Positions 9,004 through 16,681 of a stretch of 64,000 nucleotides of DNA are shown here, in pieces (the stretch's first letter is position 1; the number at the start of each line of letters is the position of its first letter). The stretch comes from Brenneria goodwinii. GTDB taxonomy: Bacteria > Pseudomonadota > Gammaproteobacteria > Enterobacterales > Enterobacteriaceae. The stretch lies in assembly GCF_002291445.1 (NCBI RefSeq), contig NZ_CP014137.1, positions 3,162,001 to 3,226,000 on the forward strand, in the 5' to 3' direction. A program made the translations under genes and the position numbers. Under the pieces are notes generated by a model. The model was not told the origin of the DNA and did not search any database. It saw only the letters and a program-made list of their open reading frames with translations.

Positions 9004-10182
9004 ATGAAAAATACTGAATATCATTCCCTCTGGCGCTGGATATGCGTCCGTATACTGGCGTTGGCTATCGGCACGGTGATTGTCATCGCGCTGTGTATGT
9101 GGCTGCGCTTCGCCATCCAGAATATCTGGGTGCTGCATCACATGCCGCCGGCGCTGCGGGAAGAATTCGAGGTGCTGCGCCAGCACCCTGAAACGAACCT
9201 GGCCCGCTTTCACCAGATTGTCGATACCTGGTGGGGAGTGAGCTATTCCGAACCGTCCATCGTCTCCGCGGACTGGCTGATGGTGGGCGTGCTGGTGGTG
9301 GTCATGATCCCATTTATCGTCGTTATGGGGTTAAAGAGCGCGCGCCCGCTTTCGGTCCAGTTCAGCCGCCTGGCCGCGGCCTCCGAAGCCGTCACCCGGG
9401 GGAAATTCGGCACGCAAGCCGAGCTGGTTGAAAAGGCGCCGACGGAGATGGCCCGCTTCGCCCGCGATTTCAACGCCATGACGCATCAGCTTGCCCGTTA
9501 TGAGCATGAAATGCGGGCGTCGCATGTGGCGCTGGCGCATGAACTGCGTTCGCCGCTAACGGCGGCAATCGGGCGGCTTCAGGGCGTGATTGACGGGGTA
9601 TTCCGCGCCGACGGGCAACAGTTGGGGATGGTGATGAAGCAACTCCAGCATCTGAATCGCCTTATTGACGAACTTCACCTGCTTTCTCTGGCCGAAGCGG
9701 GCAGACTCGAACTCGATCGCCGCATACTGAATCTGGCGGAACTGCTGCGGGAACGCGCCGCCTGGCTCAAGCCCCAGTTAGAAAAAGCCGGTATGTCGAT
9801 CCGTGTCATTGCCGACATGCCTTGTACCTACGTGGGAGACGCGTTTCGCCTGGGGCAGGCCTTTACCGTTCTGATGGAAAACGCGCTGCGCTATGCCAGC
9901 GAAGGCAAGCGGCTGACCATCAAAGTGCGGCCTGCCGGTAAGGGCTGCCAGATCGCCTTTCGCGACTATGGCCCCGGCGTGGATGCGGAATTTTTATCCG
10001 GCATGTTCGAACGCTTTACCCGCGCGGACTCATCCAGAGCCCGCCACTCCGGCGGCAGCGGCCTTGGCCTGTCGATAGCCCGCGCCATCTGCGCGGCGCA
10101 CGGCGGCAGTATTCACGCCGCGCTGCCGGCGGACAAGGGGTTGCTCATCACCATCCATCTGCCGGAAACCGGCGACATATAA
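9004..10182 (+). CDS. Second sensor histidine kinase heading the efflux operon
   Basis: Histidine kinase of 392 aa with the same plan as the kinase at 6804-7994: N-terminal LWRWICVRILAL, a transmembrane segment to MWLRF (~residue 36), a ~60-residue periplasmic part, a second membrane segment (~95-115), HAMP, HisKA VALAHELRSPLTAAIGRLQ, N box LMENALRYAS, G1 DYGPGVD and G2 GGSGLGLSIA. It has no response regulator of its own: the only one nearby is divergent at 8007-8705. It precedes the RND adaptor by about 100 bp on the same strand. It probably arose by duplication and may feed a second input into the same regulator or modulate it; this is inference. Confidence 0.88.
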   Translation: MKNTEYHSLWRWICVRILALAIGTVIVIALCMWLRFAIQNIWVLHHMPPALREEFEVLRQHPETNLARFHQIVDTWWGVSYSEPSIVSADWLMVGVLVVVMIPFIVVMGLKSARPLSVQFSRLAAASEAVTRGKFGTQAELVEKAPTEMARFARDFNAMTHQLARYEHEMRASHVALAHELRSPLTAAIGRLQGVIDGVFRADGQQLGMVMKQLQHLNRLIDELHLLSLAEAGRLELDRRILNLAELLRERAAWLKPQLEKAGMSIRVIADMPCTYVGDAFRLGQAFTVLMENALRYASEGKRLTIKVRPAGKGCQIAFRDYGPGVDAEFLSGMFERFTRADSSRARHSGGSGLGLSIARAICAAHGGSIHAALPADKGLLITIHLPETGDI

Positions 10183-10199
10183 CGACAAACTCATCCCCC

Positions 10200-10221
10200 T
10201 TGATGAATCCTTGATGAAACA
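10200..10221. promoter_or_regulatory. Putative response-regulator operator (11-bp direct repeat) ahead of the efflux genes
   Basis: TTGATGAATCC followed directly by TTGATGAAACA: two 11-mers matching at 9 of 11 positions, 60 bp before the RND adaptor start. Further TTGATTC/TTGATTG pieces occur at about 10243 and 10263. It matches in spacing and sequence the pair at 8718-8739. It suggests the adaptor/pump genes have their own regulated promoter downstream of the second kinase gene. Confidence 0.45.
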
Positions 10222-10281
10222 TAAACGGAATTTCGGCACAGGGTTGATTGAATGGCGCCATCTTGATTCAGGGGAAGCATC

Positions 10282-11424
10282 ATGTCAAAACACCTTGCCA
10301 CTTATGCACGCTATGCGCTGCACAGGATTATCACCCCTATCCGCCGCCTGCGGCTACCGTCGGCCCGGCCTCTGCTCTATCTGGCGCCGCTGCTGATTGT
10401 CGGTTGCGGGGACCCTGATACGCCTAAAAACGTAGCGCCCCGCCCGGTGCGCTACATCGCCGCGCCGCAGCCCTCTAGCTCGACGCCGCTTAACCGCACC
10501 AGCGAGATCCGCGCCCACGATGAAATCTCCTTGAGTTTCCGGCTTGACGGACGGCTCCTCACCCGCGTGGCCGACGTAGGCGACCGCGTAGACAAAGGCC
10601 AACTGTTGGCCACGCTGGAGAGCGATACCGGCCGCAATCAACTCAGCAGCGCACAGGCCGAACTGGACAGCGCGCGCGCCGCCGAGCGCGTGGCGGCGGC
10701 GAACCTGCATCGCTTGCAGTCGCTGATGCCGTCCGGCGCCATTGCTCGGGCGCAGTTGGACACGGCGACATCGGACTGGCAGGCGGCGGTATCCCGCCGT
10801 CAGAGCGATGAAGCGGCGCTGAAAAACGCGCAGGACAATCTGGCGTGGACCCGGCTGACCGCTCCGCAGGCAGGGGTGATTACCAGCGTCAGCGCCTCCG
10901 CCGGTCAGGTGGTCAGCGCCGGGCAGGCTATTTTCACCTTTGCCGCCGGCAACGGACGCGATGCCGTATTAGACGTTGCCGATCCGCAGGCGATCGCCCG
11001 CGTCAAAGACGGCGCGTTCACCGTCTCTCTGCTGACGGATCCCAGCGTCAATACCACCGGCCGCCTGCGCGATATCAGTCCGCAGGCCGATCCCCAGACC
11101 CGAACCTGGCGCGTGCGGATTGCGCTGGATAATCCGCCGGACGCCATGGCGATGGGCGCCAGCGCGCAGGTGCAAATGCCGCTATCCGGACCGGGAATGA
11201 TTGCCCTCCCCGCGTCGGCGCTGACCCGCACCGGCGACAAACCGGCGGTATTCGTCGTGGATGATGCCATGCGGCTTCATCTGCGTCCGATTGCGCCGGC
11301 AAGCTACAGCGCCGCATCGGTATTCATCGCCAGCGGCATTCAGCCGGGCGAAAAAGTGGTCACGGCGGGCGTCAGCAAGCTATGGGACGGTGAAACGGTC
11401 AGCCTTGGAGAGGAAATGCAATGA
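10282..11424 (+). CDS. RND efflux periplasmic adaptor (membrane fusion lipoprotein)
   Basis: Adaptor of 380 aa linking an RND pump to an outer-membrane channel. A basic N-region of about 30 residues is followed by a hydrophobic core and a lipobox ending at Cys42 (LLIVGCGD). Then come the barrel-sandwich/lipoyl half (RLDGRLLTRVADVGDRV), a coiled-coil hairpin (~110-185, Ala/Gln-rich), the second lipoyl half (LTAPQAGVITSVSASAGQVV) and a beta-barrel and MP domain. The N-region is longer than usual for a lipoprotein signal; no alternative start is obvious. The gene overlaps the pump gene by 4 bp (ATGA). It is most like the adaptors of TriABC/CusA-like HAE-1 systems by general architecture; the substrate is unknown. 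Confidence 0.87.
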   Translation: MSKHLATYARYALHRIITPIRRLRLPSARPLLYLAPLLIVGCGDPDTPKNVAPRPVRYIAAPQPSSSTPLNRTSEIRAHDEISLSFRLDGRLLTRVADVGDRVDKGQLLATLESDTGRNQLSSAQAELDSARAAERVAAANLHRLQSLMPSGAIARAQLDTATSDWQAAVSRRQSDEAALKNAQDNLAWTRLTAPQAGVITSVSASAGQVVSAGQAIFTFAAGNGRDAVLDVADPQAIARVKDGAFTVSLLTDPSVNTTGRLRDISPQADPQTRTWRVRIALDNPPDAMAMGASAQVQMPLSGPGMIALPASALTRTGDKPAVFVVDDAMRLHLRPIAPASYSAASVFIASGIQPGEKVVTAGVSKLWDGETVSLGEEMQ

Positions 11425-14400
11425 ATGCCGCTGATTTGAAAAAATCATTTAACCTCTCGGCCTGGGCGCTGAAAAATCAGCAGTTGGTGAGCTTTTTTAT
11501 GCTGCTGATCATGGTCGCCGGCATCATCAGCTACGACCAACTGCCGCGTAATGAGGATCCGGCCTTCACGATTAAAGCCGCCGTGGTCACCACGCTGTGG
11601 CCGGGCGCCACCATTGCGGACACCACCAATCTGGTGACGGACACGTTGGAAAAGAAGCTGCAGGAAACGCCTTATCTCGATTATGTGGAAAGCGAAACCC
11701 GGGCCGGTCAGTCGGTCATCTTTGTGAACCTGCGCGACGATACGCCGCCGGCCAAGGTGTCGGATATCTGGCATCAGGTGCGCAATAAAATGCAGGATAT
11801 CGCCCCCTCGCTGCCGCAGGGCGTGCAGGGGCCCGCGGTGAACGACGAGTTCGACAATACCTTCGGCACGATTTACGGTTTTACCGCCGAGGGCTTTACA
11901 TCGCGCGAGCTGCGTGACCGGGTAGAAGACGTCCGGCGCAGTCTGATGTCGGTGCCGGACATCGGCAAAATCAGTCTGGTGGGCGAGCAGGAAGAGCAAA
12001 TCGTTATTGCATTTTCTCCGCGCAAACTGGCCGGTATGGGGCTGGATCTGCAACAGGTGACCGACGCGCTGAAGGCGCAGAACGAGGTCGTGCCGACCGG
12101 CGAACTGCGAACGGCAAAAGAGAATATCGCGCTGCGGGTCAGCGGCGCGCTGAGTTCGGAGGAGAGCCTGCGCGCCGTCACCCTGCGTATCGACGGACGT
12201 TACCTTCCCCTGACGGATATCGCCGCCATCAGCCGCCAGCCGGTGGAACCGCCGGCGCCGGCGTTCCAGGTCAACGGCAAGCCCGCCATCGGCCTGGCCA
12301 TTTCGATGGCGTCGACCGGCAACATGCTGCGTTTTGGGCAGGCGATCAACGAACGGATGGCGGATATACAGGCGCAGTTGCCTCACGGCATCGAGATGAC
12401 CACCGTTGCCGATCAGTCGACCGTGGTGAAACAGGCGGTCAGCGGCTTCGTCAGAGTGCTGATCGAAGCGGTGGTGATTGTGCTGGCCGTCTCATTCGTC
12501 TCGCTGGGACTGCGGGCCGGGCTGGTGGTGGCCGCCGCCATTCCGCTGGTGCTGGCCATGACCTTCGCCGTTATGATGCTGTGCGGTATCGGGCTACAGC
12601 GTATCTCGCTGGGGGCGCTGATTATCGCGCTTGGGTTGCTGGTGGACGACGCCATGATAACCGTCGAAACCATGGTGGCCTGCCTGGAAAAGGGCGATGA
12701 CCGCTGGCGCGCCGCCACCTACGCGTTTGAAACTACGGCATTTCCGATGCTCACCGGTACGCTGGTGATGATCGCCGGTTTTATTCCGGTCGGTTTTGCC
12801 GCCTCCAGCGCCGGCGAATACTGCTTTTCCCTGTTCGCCGTCGTGCTGATCGCCCTGCTTTGCTCATGGATCGTCGCCATCCTCTTCTCGCCGCTGACCG
12901 GGGTCTGGATTTTACCGCGTACCCTCAACGGTCAGGCGGGGGAAAAAGCGCGCCGGCCAGGGCGCCTGATGCGTTTTTACAGCGGCCTGCTGGCGCGGGT
13001 GCTGCGCCATCGCGTGGCGACGCTGGCTATCGCGCTGGCCGTTTTCGCGCTCTCGGTATTCGGCACCGCCTTCATGGAGGGGGAATTCTTCCCGGCCTCC
13101 GATCGGCCCGAATTGCTGGTCAGCCTTTCCCTGCCGGCCAACGCCTCGCAGACGGAAACGACGCGGCAGGTAACCCGGCTCGAACGGCTGCTGGAGGGGA
13201 ACGACGATATCGACCACTACTCGACCTATATCGGCACCGGCGCGATACGTTTTTATCTGCCGATGGACGTACTGCTGGATAATGAAAATACCTCTCAGTT
13301 GGTGATCGTCGCCAACAGTCTGGAAGCGCGCGATCGCCTAAGCCGGCAGTTGAACAAGATACTGGCCGAGCAGTTCGACAATATCACCACGCGCGTTTCG
13401 CCGCTGGAGCTGGGGCCGCCGGTCGGCTGGCCGGTAAAATACCGCATCAGCGGCCCGGATTACGCCAGAGTGCACGATTTCGCCCAGCAACTGGCGGGCA
13501 TCATCGGACAGAATCCCGCCGCGCGCGAGGTAAACCTGACGGCGGGAGAGCCGGAACGGGTCATCACGCTCAAAGTGAATCAGACGGAAGCGCGGGCGGC
13601 GGGCGTTTCGTCCAGCAGCGTGGCTGAAACGCTGCATACCGTGTGGGCCGGCAGCGCGATCACCACCGTGCGCGATCGCAACCGGCTGATCGACGTAGTG
13701 CTGCGCGGCGACGATGCCGAACGGCTGGATACCGGCAGTCTCCAATCCCTGATGATTACCGCCTCGACAGGGCAGAAAGTGCCGCTGAGCCGGGTCGCCA
13801 CACCAGTATGGGGCGTGGAGGATCCGGTGATATGGCGACGCCAGCGGCTGCCGTTTATCACCGTTCAGACCGATCTGGCGCCGGGGATGAATGCCGTCGC
13901 GGTCTCTCAGGCGCTGCTGCCCGACGTCAATGCGCTGCGCGACGCCCTGCCGTCAGGCTATAGCATTGAGGAAGGCGGCACGGTAGCCGAATCCGATAAA
14001 GGCAACAGTTCGGTCTATGCCGTATTGCCGGTCACGCTGTTCGCCATGCTGGTGCTGCTGATGATCCAACTGCAGAAATTTACCCGCATGCTGCTGGCCG
14101 TGCTGATGGCGCCGTTCGGCTTACCTGGGATCGTCGCGGCGATGCTGCCCACGGGTACGCCGATGGGCTTTGTCGCCTTGCTTGGCATCATCGCTCTGGC
14201 CGGCATGATCATTCGTAACGCCGTCATTCTGATCAGCGAAGTGGACAGCAATACGAGTCAGGGGCTGGACCGGGAAGAGGCGATTATCAAAGCATCAAAA
14301 CACCGCGCGCGTCCGATACTGTTAACCGCCTGCGCCGCCGTGCTGGGGATGATCCCGATTTCGCATCAGGTCTTCTGGGGGCCGATGGCCTATGCCATCA

Positions 14401-14510
14401 TCGGCGGGTTGCTGGTCGCCACGCTGGTTACGCTGACCGTGTTGCCGGCATCGCTCAGCCTGGTCATGCAGGCCGAAGAAAAAAGCGCCCGCGCGCCGCA
14501 AGGAGAATAA
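11421..14510 (+). CDS. RND efflux pump, HAE-1-like (TriC-type) inner-membrane transporter
   Basis: Proton-driven trimeric drug/metabolite exporter of 1029 aa, the usual RND length, with 12 predicted membrane segments and two large periplasmic loops. The transmembrane-4 proton-relay pair is present (ALGLLVDDAMITVETM, Asp-Asp near residue 405). In the TM10 motif the usual Lys-Asn is Arg-Asn (AGMIIRNAVILISE). The N-terminus (NEDPAFTIKAAVVTTLWPGA) resembles P. aeruginosa TriC-type pumps more than AcrB or MdtB. No outer-membrane factor follows; the OMF at 22255-23682 belongs to another operon, so TolC or that protein may serve. Probably controlled by the adjacent kinase/regulator set. Confidence 0.9.
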   Translation: MNAADLKKSFNLSAWALKNQQLVSFFMLLIMVAGIISYDQLPRNEDPAFTIKAAVVTTLWPGATIADTTNLVTDTLEKKLQETPYLDYVESETRAGQSVIFVNLRDDTPPAKVSDIWHQVRNKMQDIAPSLPQGVQGPAVNDEFDNTFGTIYGFTAEGFTSRELRDRVEDVRRSLMSVPDIGKISLVGEQEEQIVIAFSPRKLAGMGLDLQQVTDALKAQNEVVPTGELRTAKENIALRVSGALSSEESLRAVTLRIDGRYLPLTDIAAISRQPVEPPAPAFQVNGKPAIGLAISMASTGNMLRFGQAINERMADIQAQLPHGIEMTTVADQSTVVKQAVSGFVRVLIEAVVIVLAVSFVSLGLRAGLVVAAAIPLVLAMTFAVMMLCGIGLQRISLGALIIALGLLVDDAMITVETMVACLEKGDDRWRAATYAFETTAFPMLTGTLVMIAGFIPVGFAASSAGEYCFSLFAVVLIALLCSWIVAILFSPLTGVWILPRTLNGQAGEKARRPGRLMRFYSGLLARVLRHRVATLAIALAVFALSVFGTAFMEGEFFPASDRPELLVSLSLPANASQTETTRQVTRLERLLEGNDDIDHYSTYIGTGAIRFYLPMDVLLDNENTSQLVIVANSLEARDRLSRQLNKILAEQFDNITTRVSPLELGPPVGWPVKYRISGPDYARVHDFAQQLAGIIGQNPAAREVNLTAGEPERVITLKVNQTEARAAGVSSSSVAETLHTVWAGSAITTVRDRNRLIDVVLRGDDAERLDTGSLQSLMITASTGQKVPLSRVATPVWGVEDPVIWRRQRLPFITVQTDLAPGMNAVAVSQALLPDVNALRDALPSGYSIEEGGTVAESDKGNSSVYAVLPVTLFAMLVLLMIQLQKFTRMLLAVLMAPFGLPGIVAAMLPTGTPMGFVALLGIIALAGMIIRNAVILISEVDSNTSQGLDREEAIIKASKHRARPILLTACAAVLGMIPISHQVFWGPMAYAIIGGLLVATLVTLTVLPASLSLVMQAEEKSARAPQGE

Positions 14511-14626
14511 ATGGCGCACCGGCTTCCGGCAGTTCCTTTTTCGCGGGGCTGCCGGGCCATGTCGCCCGGTTGCATATATTCCCGATAAACATCCCGCCGC
14601 ATCGTCGTGTGACCGCGTACTCACCG

Positions 14627-14845
14627 CTAGTTCACAATTTCAATACGAATCAACCGGCTGTCGGCGCGTCCGCGATCGTCCACCGCGCGGATGCGATACT
14701 GCCCGTTATCGATCGGCCGCCAGTCGATATGCCCGACGATCGGTTTAATGACGCGGCCAAACAAGCCGAGAACCAAACCGAGCGCGCGAAAAAGGCCTTT
14801 TATCAGGGTAAAAGGTAGACGAAGTAAGAATTTGAGTAAATCCAT
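14627..14845 (-). CDS. Small predicted membrane protein, possibly a fused remnant of a deleted A2M-PBP1C locus
   Basis: 72 codons, minus strand. Residues 1-38 are a basic/hydrophobic segment (LLRLPFTLIKGLFRALGL region); residues ~40-72 (GQYRIRAVDDRGRADS) look like the last strands of the C-terminal domain of penicillin-binding protein 1C. The first part resembles, from memory, the membrane-anchored start of some bacterial alpha-2-macroglobulins, which are often encoded directly upstream of pbpC. A single in-frame deletion would join the two. No strong ribosome binding site is visible, so it may not be expressed. Alternative: an unrelated small membrane protein. Confidence 0.35.
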   Translation of the reverse strand: MDLLKFLLRLPFTLIKGLFRALGLVLGLFGRVIKPIVGHIDWRPIDNGQYRIRAVDDRGRADSRLIRIEIVN

Positions 14846-15234
14846 TTGTCGCTTACACCTAGTCTCTGTGCTCCATGAGCGGAAATTGTATTTTTATTGA
14901 ATACAAAATATTGCGCGAGATATCCGCCGGTAAAAACCGGCATGATTGCGTAAAAGTGTAATAACCATCTGACTAAAAAACCATTGTGCGCTACGAACAA
15001 TCGTCTGTTTTTACATAACGGCATGGCTATTTTTCGCGGGCTGAAAAACCTGCCTGAGCGCCGGATTAAGCCGCCCATCATCCACGGCAAACCGTCGGTA
15101 TCGCGAACTTCAGATGCGACGGACGATCACCGTTTCTTCCTTTCGATAACGCCGTCAAAGCGGCGAATCCGCGCCTTACCAAACTGTACCGGAAAGCGAT
15201 TATGTGTTTACATACATTAGTTTAAGATGTTATT
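14846..15234. other. Gene-poor AT-rich stretch upstream of the PTS gene
   Basis: About 390 bp with no convincing coding sequence on either strand. The short open frames present lack ribosome binding sites and family resemblance. It presumably holds the promoter regions of the flanking genes; apart from the CRP-like site at its right end, I see no defined element. Confidence 0.5.
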
Positions 15235-15250
15235 TGTGACCTATTTCACT
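15235..15250 (+). promoter_or_regulatory. CRP-cAMP binding site upstream of the PTS operon
   Basis: TGTGA-CCTATT-TCACT, a near-perfect CRP core (9 of 10 consensus bases with 6-bp spacing), centred 62 bp before the PTS start codon. Activation by CRP-cAMP fits a sugar PTS. No local repressor gene is present. Confidence 0.6.
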
Positions 15251-15304
15251 ATTTTACAAATTTAAAGTTCACTTTTTTTAAAGCTAAAGTTTCCGAGGGA
15301 GTTC

Positions 15305-16681
15305 ATGGATTATAAGCAGGTAGCCCGGCAGCTCGTTCCGTTGATGGGCGGCAAGGATAACATTGCTTCGGCCATCCACTGCGCCACACGACTTAGGGTA
15401 GTACTGGAAGACGAATCAAAACTGGATCTTAACGCGATTGATGCGATAAAGGGAGTAAAGGCAAGTTTTCGTAAGGCGGGGCAAGTACAGGTTGTATTCG
15501 ACAGCAGTGTGATTAACGATGTTTACGACGCATTCGCTCACGCAGCCATGATCGATGACTCGACGCAAAAAGAAGAAGCCTCGCAAAATGCCGTAAAAAA
15601 TCTCAGCTACTTTCAACGCATAGCCAGCACCTTGTCCAACGTTTTCATCCCCATTATTCCTGCGATTATCGCCTCCGGCCTGTTGATGGGACTGATGAGC
15701 CTGATTAGAACCTACGGCTGGCTGGATTCGAAAAACGCCATTTACGTTTTGCTGGAAATGTTCAGTTCCTCCGCCTTTATCATCCTGCCGGTGCTGATTG
15801 GATTTACCGCCGCCCGCGTATTCGGCGGAAACCCGTTTCTCGGCGCCACCATCGGCGGGATCCTGACGCACCCGACGCTGGCGAACGTCTGGGGCGGATT
15901 AGGCAGTTACCATACGTTGGACTTCTACGGGCTGCAAATCGCCATGATCGGCTATCAGGGAACGGTGTTTCCGGTGCTGCTGACCGTCTGGTTTATGAGT
16001 TTTATCGAGAAGCGCCTGCGCCGTATCGTTCCCGATCTCGTCGAGATCGTTTTCGTGCCATTCCTCACGTTGATCATTTCCGGTTTTGTCGCGCTGCTGA
16101 TTATCGGCCCGGCGGGCCGCATGCTCGGCGACGGCATCGCCTATGTGCTGACCACGCTGATTGCCCAGACCGGCTGGATTGCCGGGGTGATTTTCGGCGG
16201 CCTCTATTCGGTGGTGGCGATGACCGGCATCCAGAACAGCTTCCACGCCATTGAAGCCGGGCTGCTGATTAATCCGAATATCGGCGTCAACTACCTGCTG
16301 CCGATTTGGTCAATGTCCAATGTCGCCCAGGGCGGCGCCTGTCTGGCCGTCTGGTTCCGCACCCGCGACAGCAAAATACGCAAGATCGCCATTCCGGCCG
16401 CCTTCTCGGCAATCATTGGTTCAGTTGAGGCTGCGGTATTCGGCGTCAATCTGCGTTTTGTGAAACCGTTTATCGCCGCCATGGCCGGCGGCGCGATCGG
16501 CGGCGCCTGGGTGGTCTACAACAAGGTTTACGCCACCGGCGTGGGTCTGACCGGCCTGCCGGGGCTGGCTATTATTCAGGCCAGTTCGTTAGTCAATCAC
16601 TTGATTGGTCTGGCCATGGCTTTCGGCCTGCCATTTTTTATTACTTTACTGTTCAGCTATAACGAAAAGGGCGACCAATGA
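15305..16681 (+). CDS. PTS EIIBC permease, sucrose family (ScrA-like)
   Basis: Sugar phosphotransferase permease of 458 aa. The EIIB domain (~1-90) carries the phosphocysteine Cys26 in AIHCATRLRVVL. EIIC follows (~110-455) with about ten membrane segments and the sucrose/beta-glucoside-type motifs (GGNPFLGATIGGILTHP, MTGIQNSFHAIEAGL). No EIIA domain, so it would rely on the glucose EIIA (Crr), as ScrA does. The ATG at 15305 is preceded by GAGGGA. Overlaps the GH32 gene by 4 bp, so substrate is very likely sucrose or a related fructoside. It is diverged from the standard scrKYABR operon: no scrK, scrY or scrR nearby. Confidence 0.85.
   Translation: MDYKQVARQLVPLMGGKDNIASAIHCATRLRVVLEDESKLDLNAIDAIKGVKASFRKAGQVQVVFDSSVINDVYDAFAHAAMIDDSTQKEEASQNAVKNLSYFQRIASTLSNVFIPIIPAIIASGLLMGLMSLIRTYGWLDSKNAIYVLLEMFSSSAFIILPVLIGFTAARVFGGNPFLGATIGGILTHPTLANVWGGLGSYHTLDFYGLQIAMIGYQGTVFPVLLTVWFMSFIEKRLRRIVPDLVEIVFVPFLTLIISGFVALLIIGPAGRMLGDGIAYVLTTLIAQTGWIAGVIFGGLYSVVAMTGIQNSFHAIEAGLLINPNIGVNYLLPIWSMSNVAQGGACLAVWFRTRDSKIRKIAIPAAFSAIIGSVEAAVFGVNLRFVKPFIAAMAGGAIGGAWVVYNKVYATGVGLTGLPGLAIIQASSLVNHLIGLAMAFGLPFFITLLFSYNEKGDQ

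Noticed and set aside
11445..12386. 313-codon open frame on the minus strand
   Set aside because: Antisense shadow of the RND pump gene.
14803..15090. 95-codon open frame upstream of the PTS gene
   Set aside because: No ribosome binding site, no family resemblance, and it overlaps the start of the neighbouring small gene.
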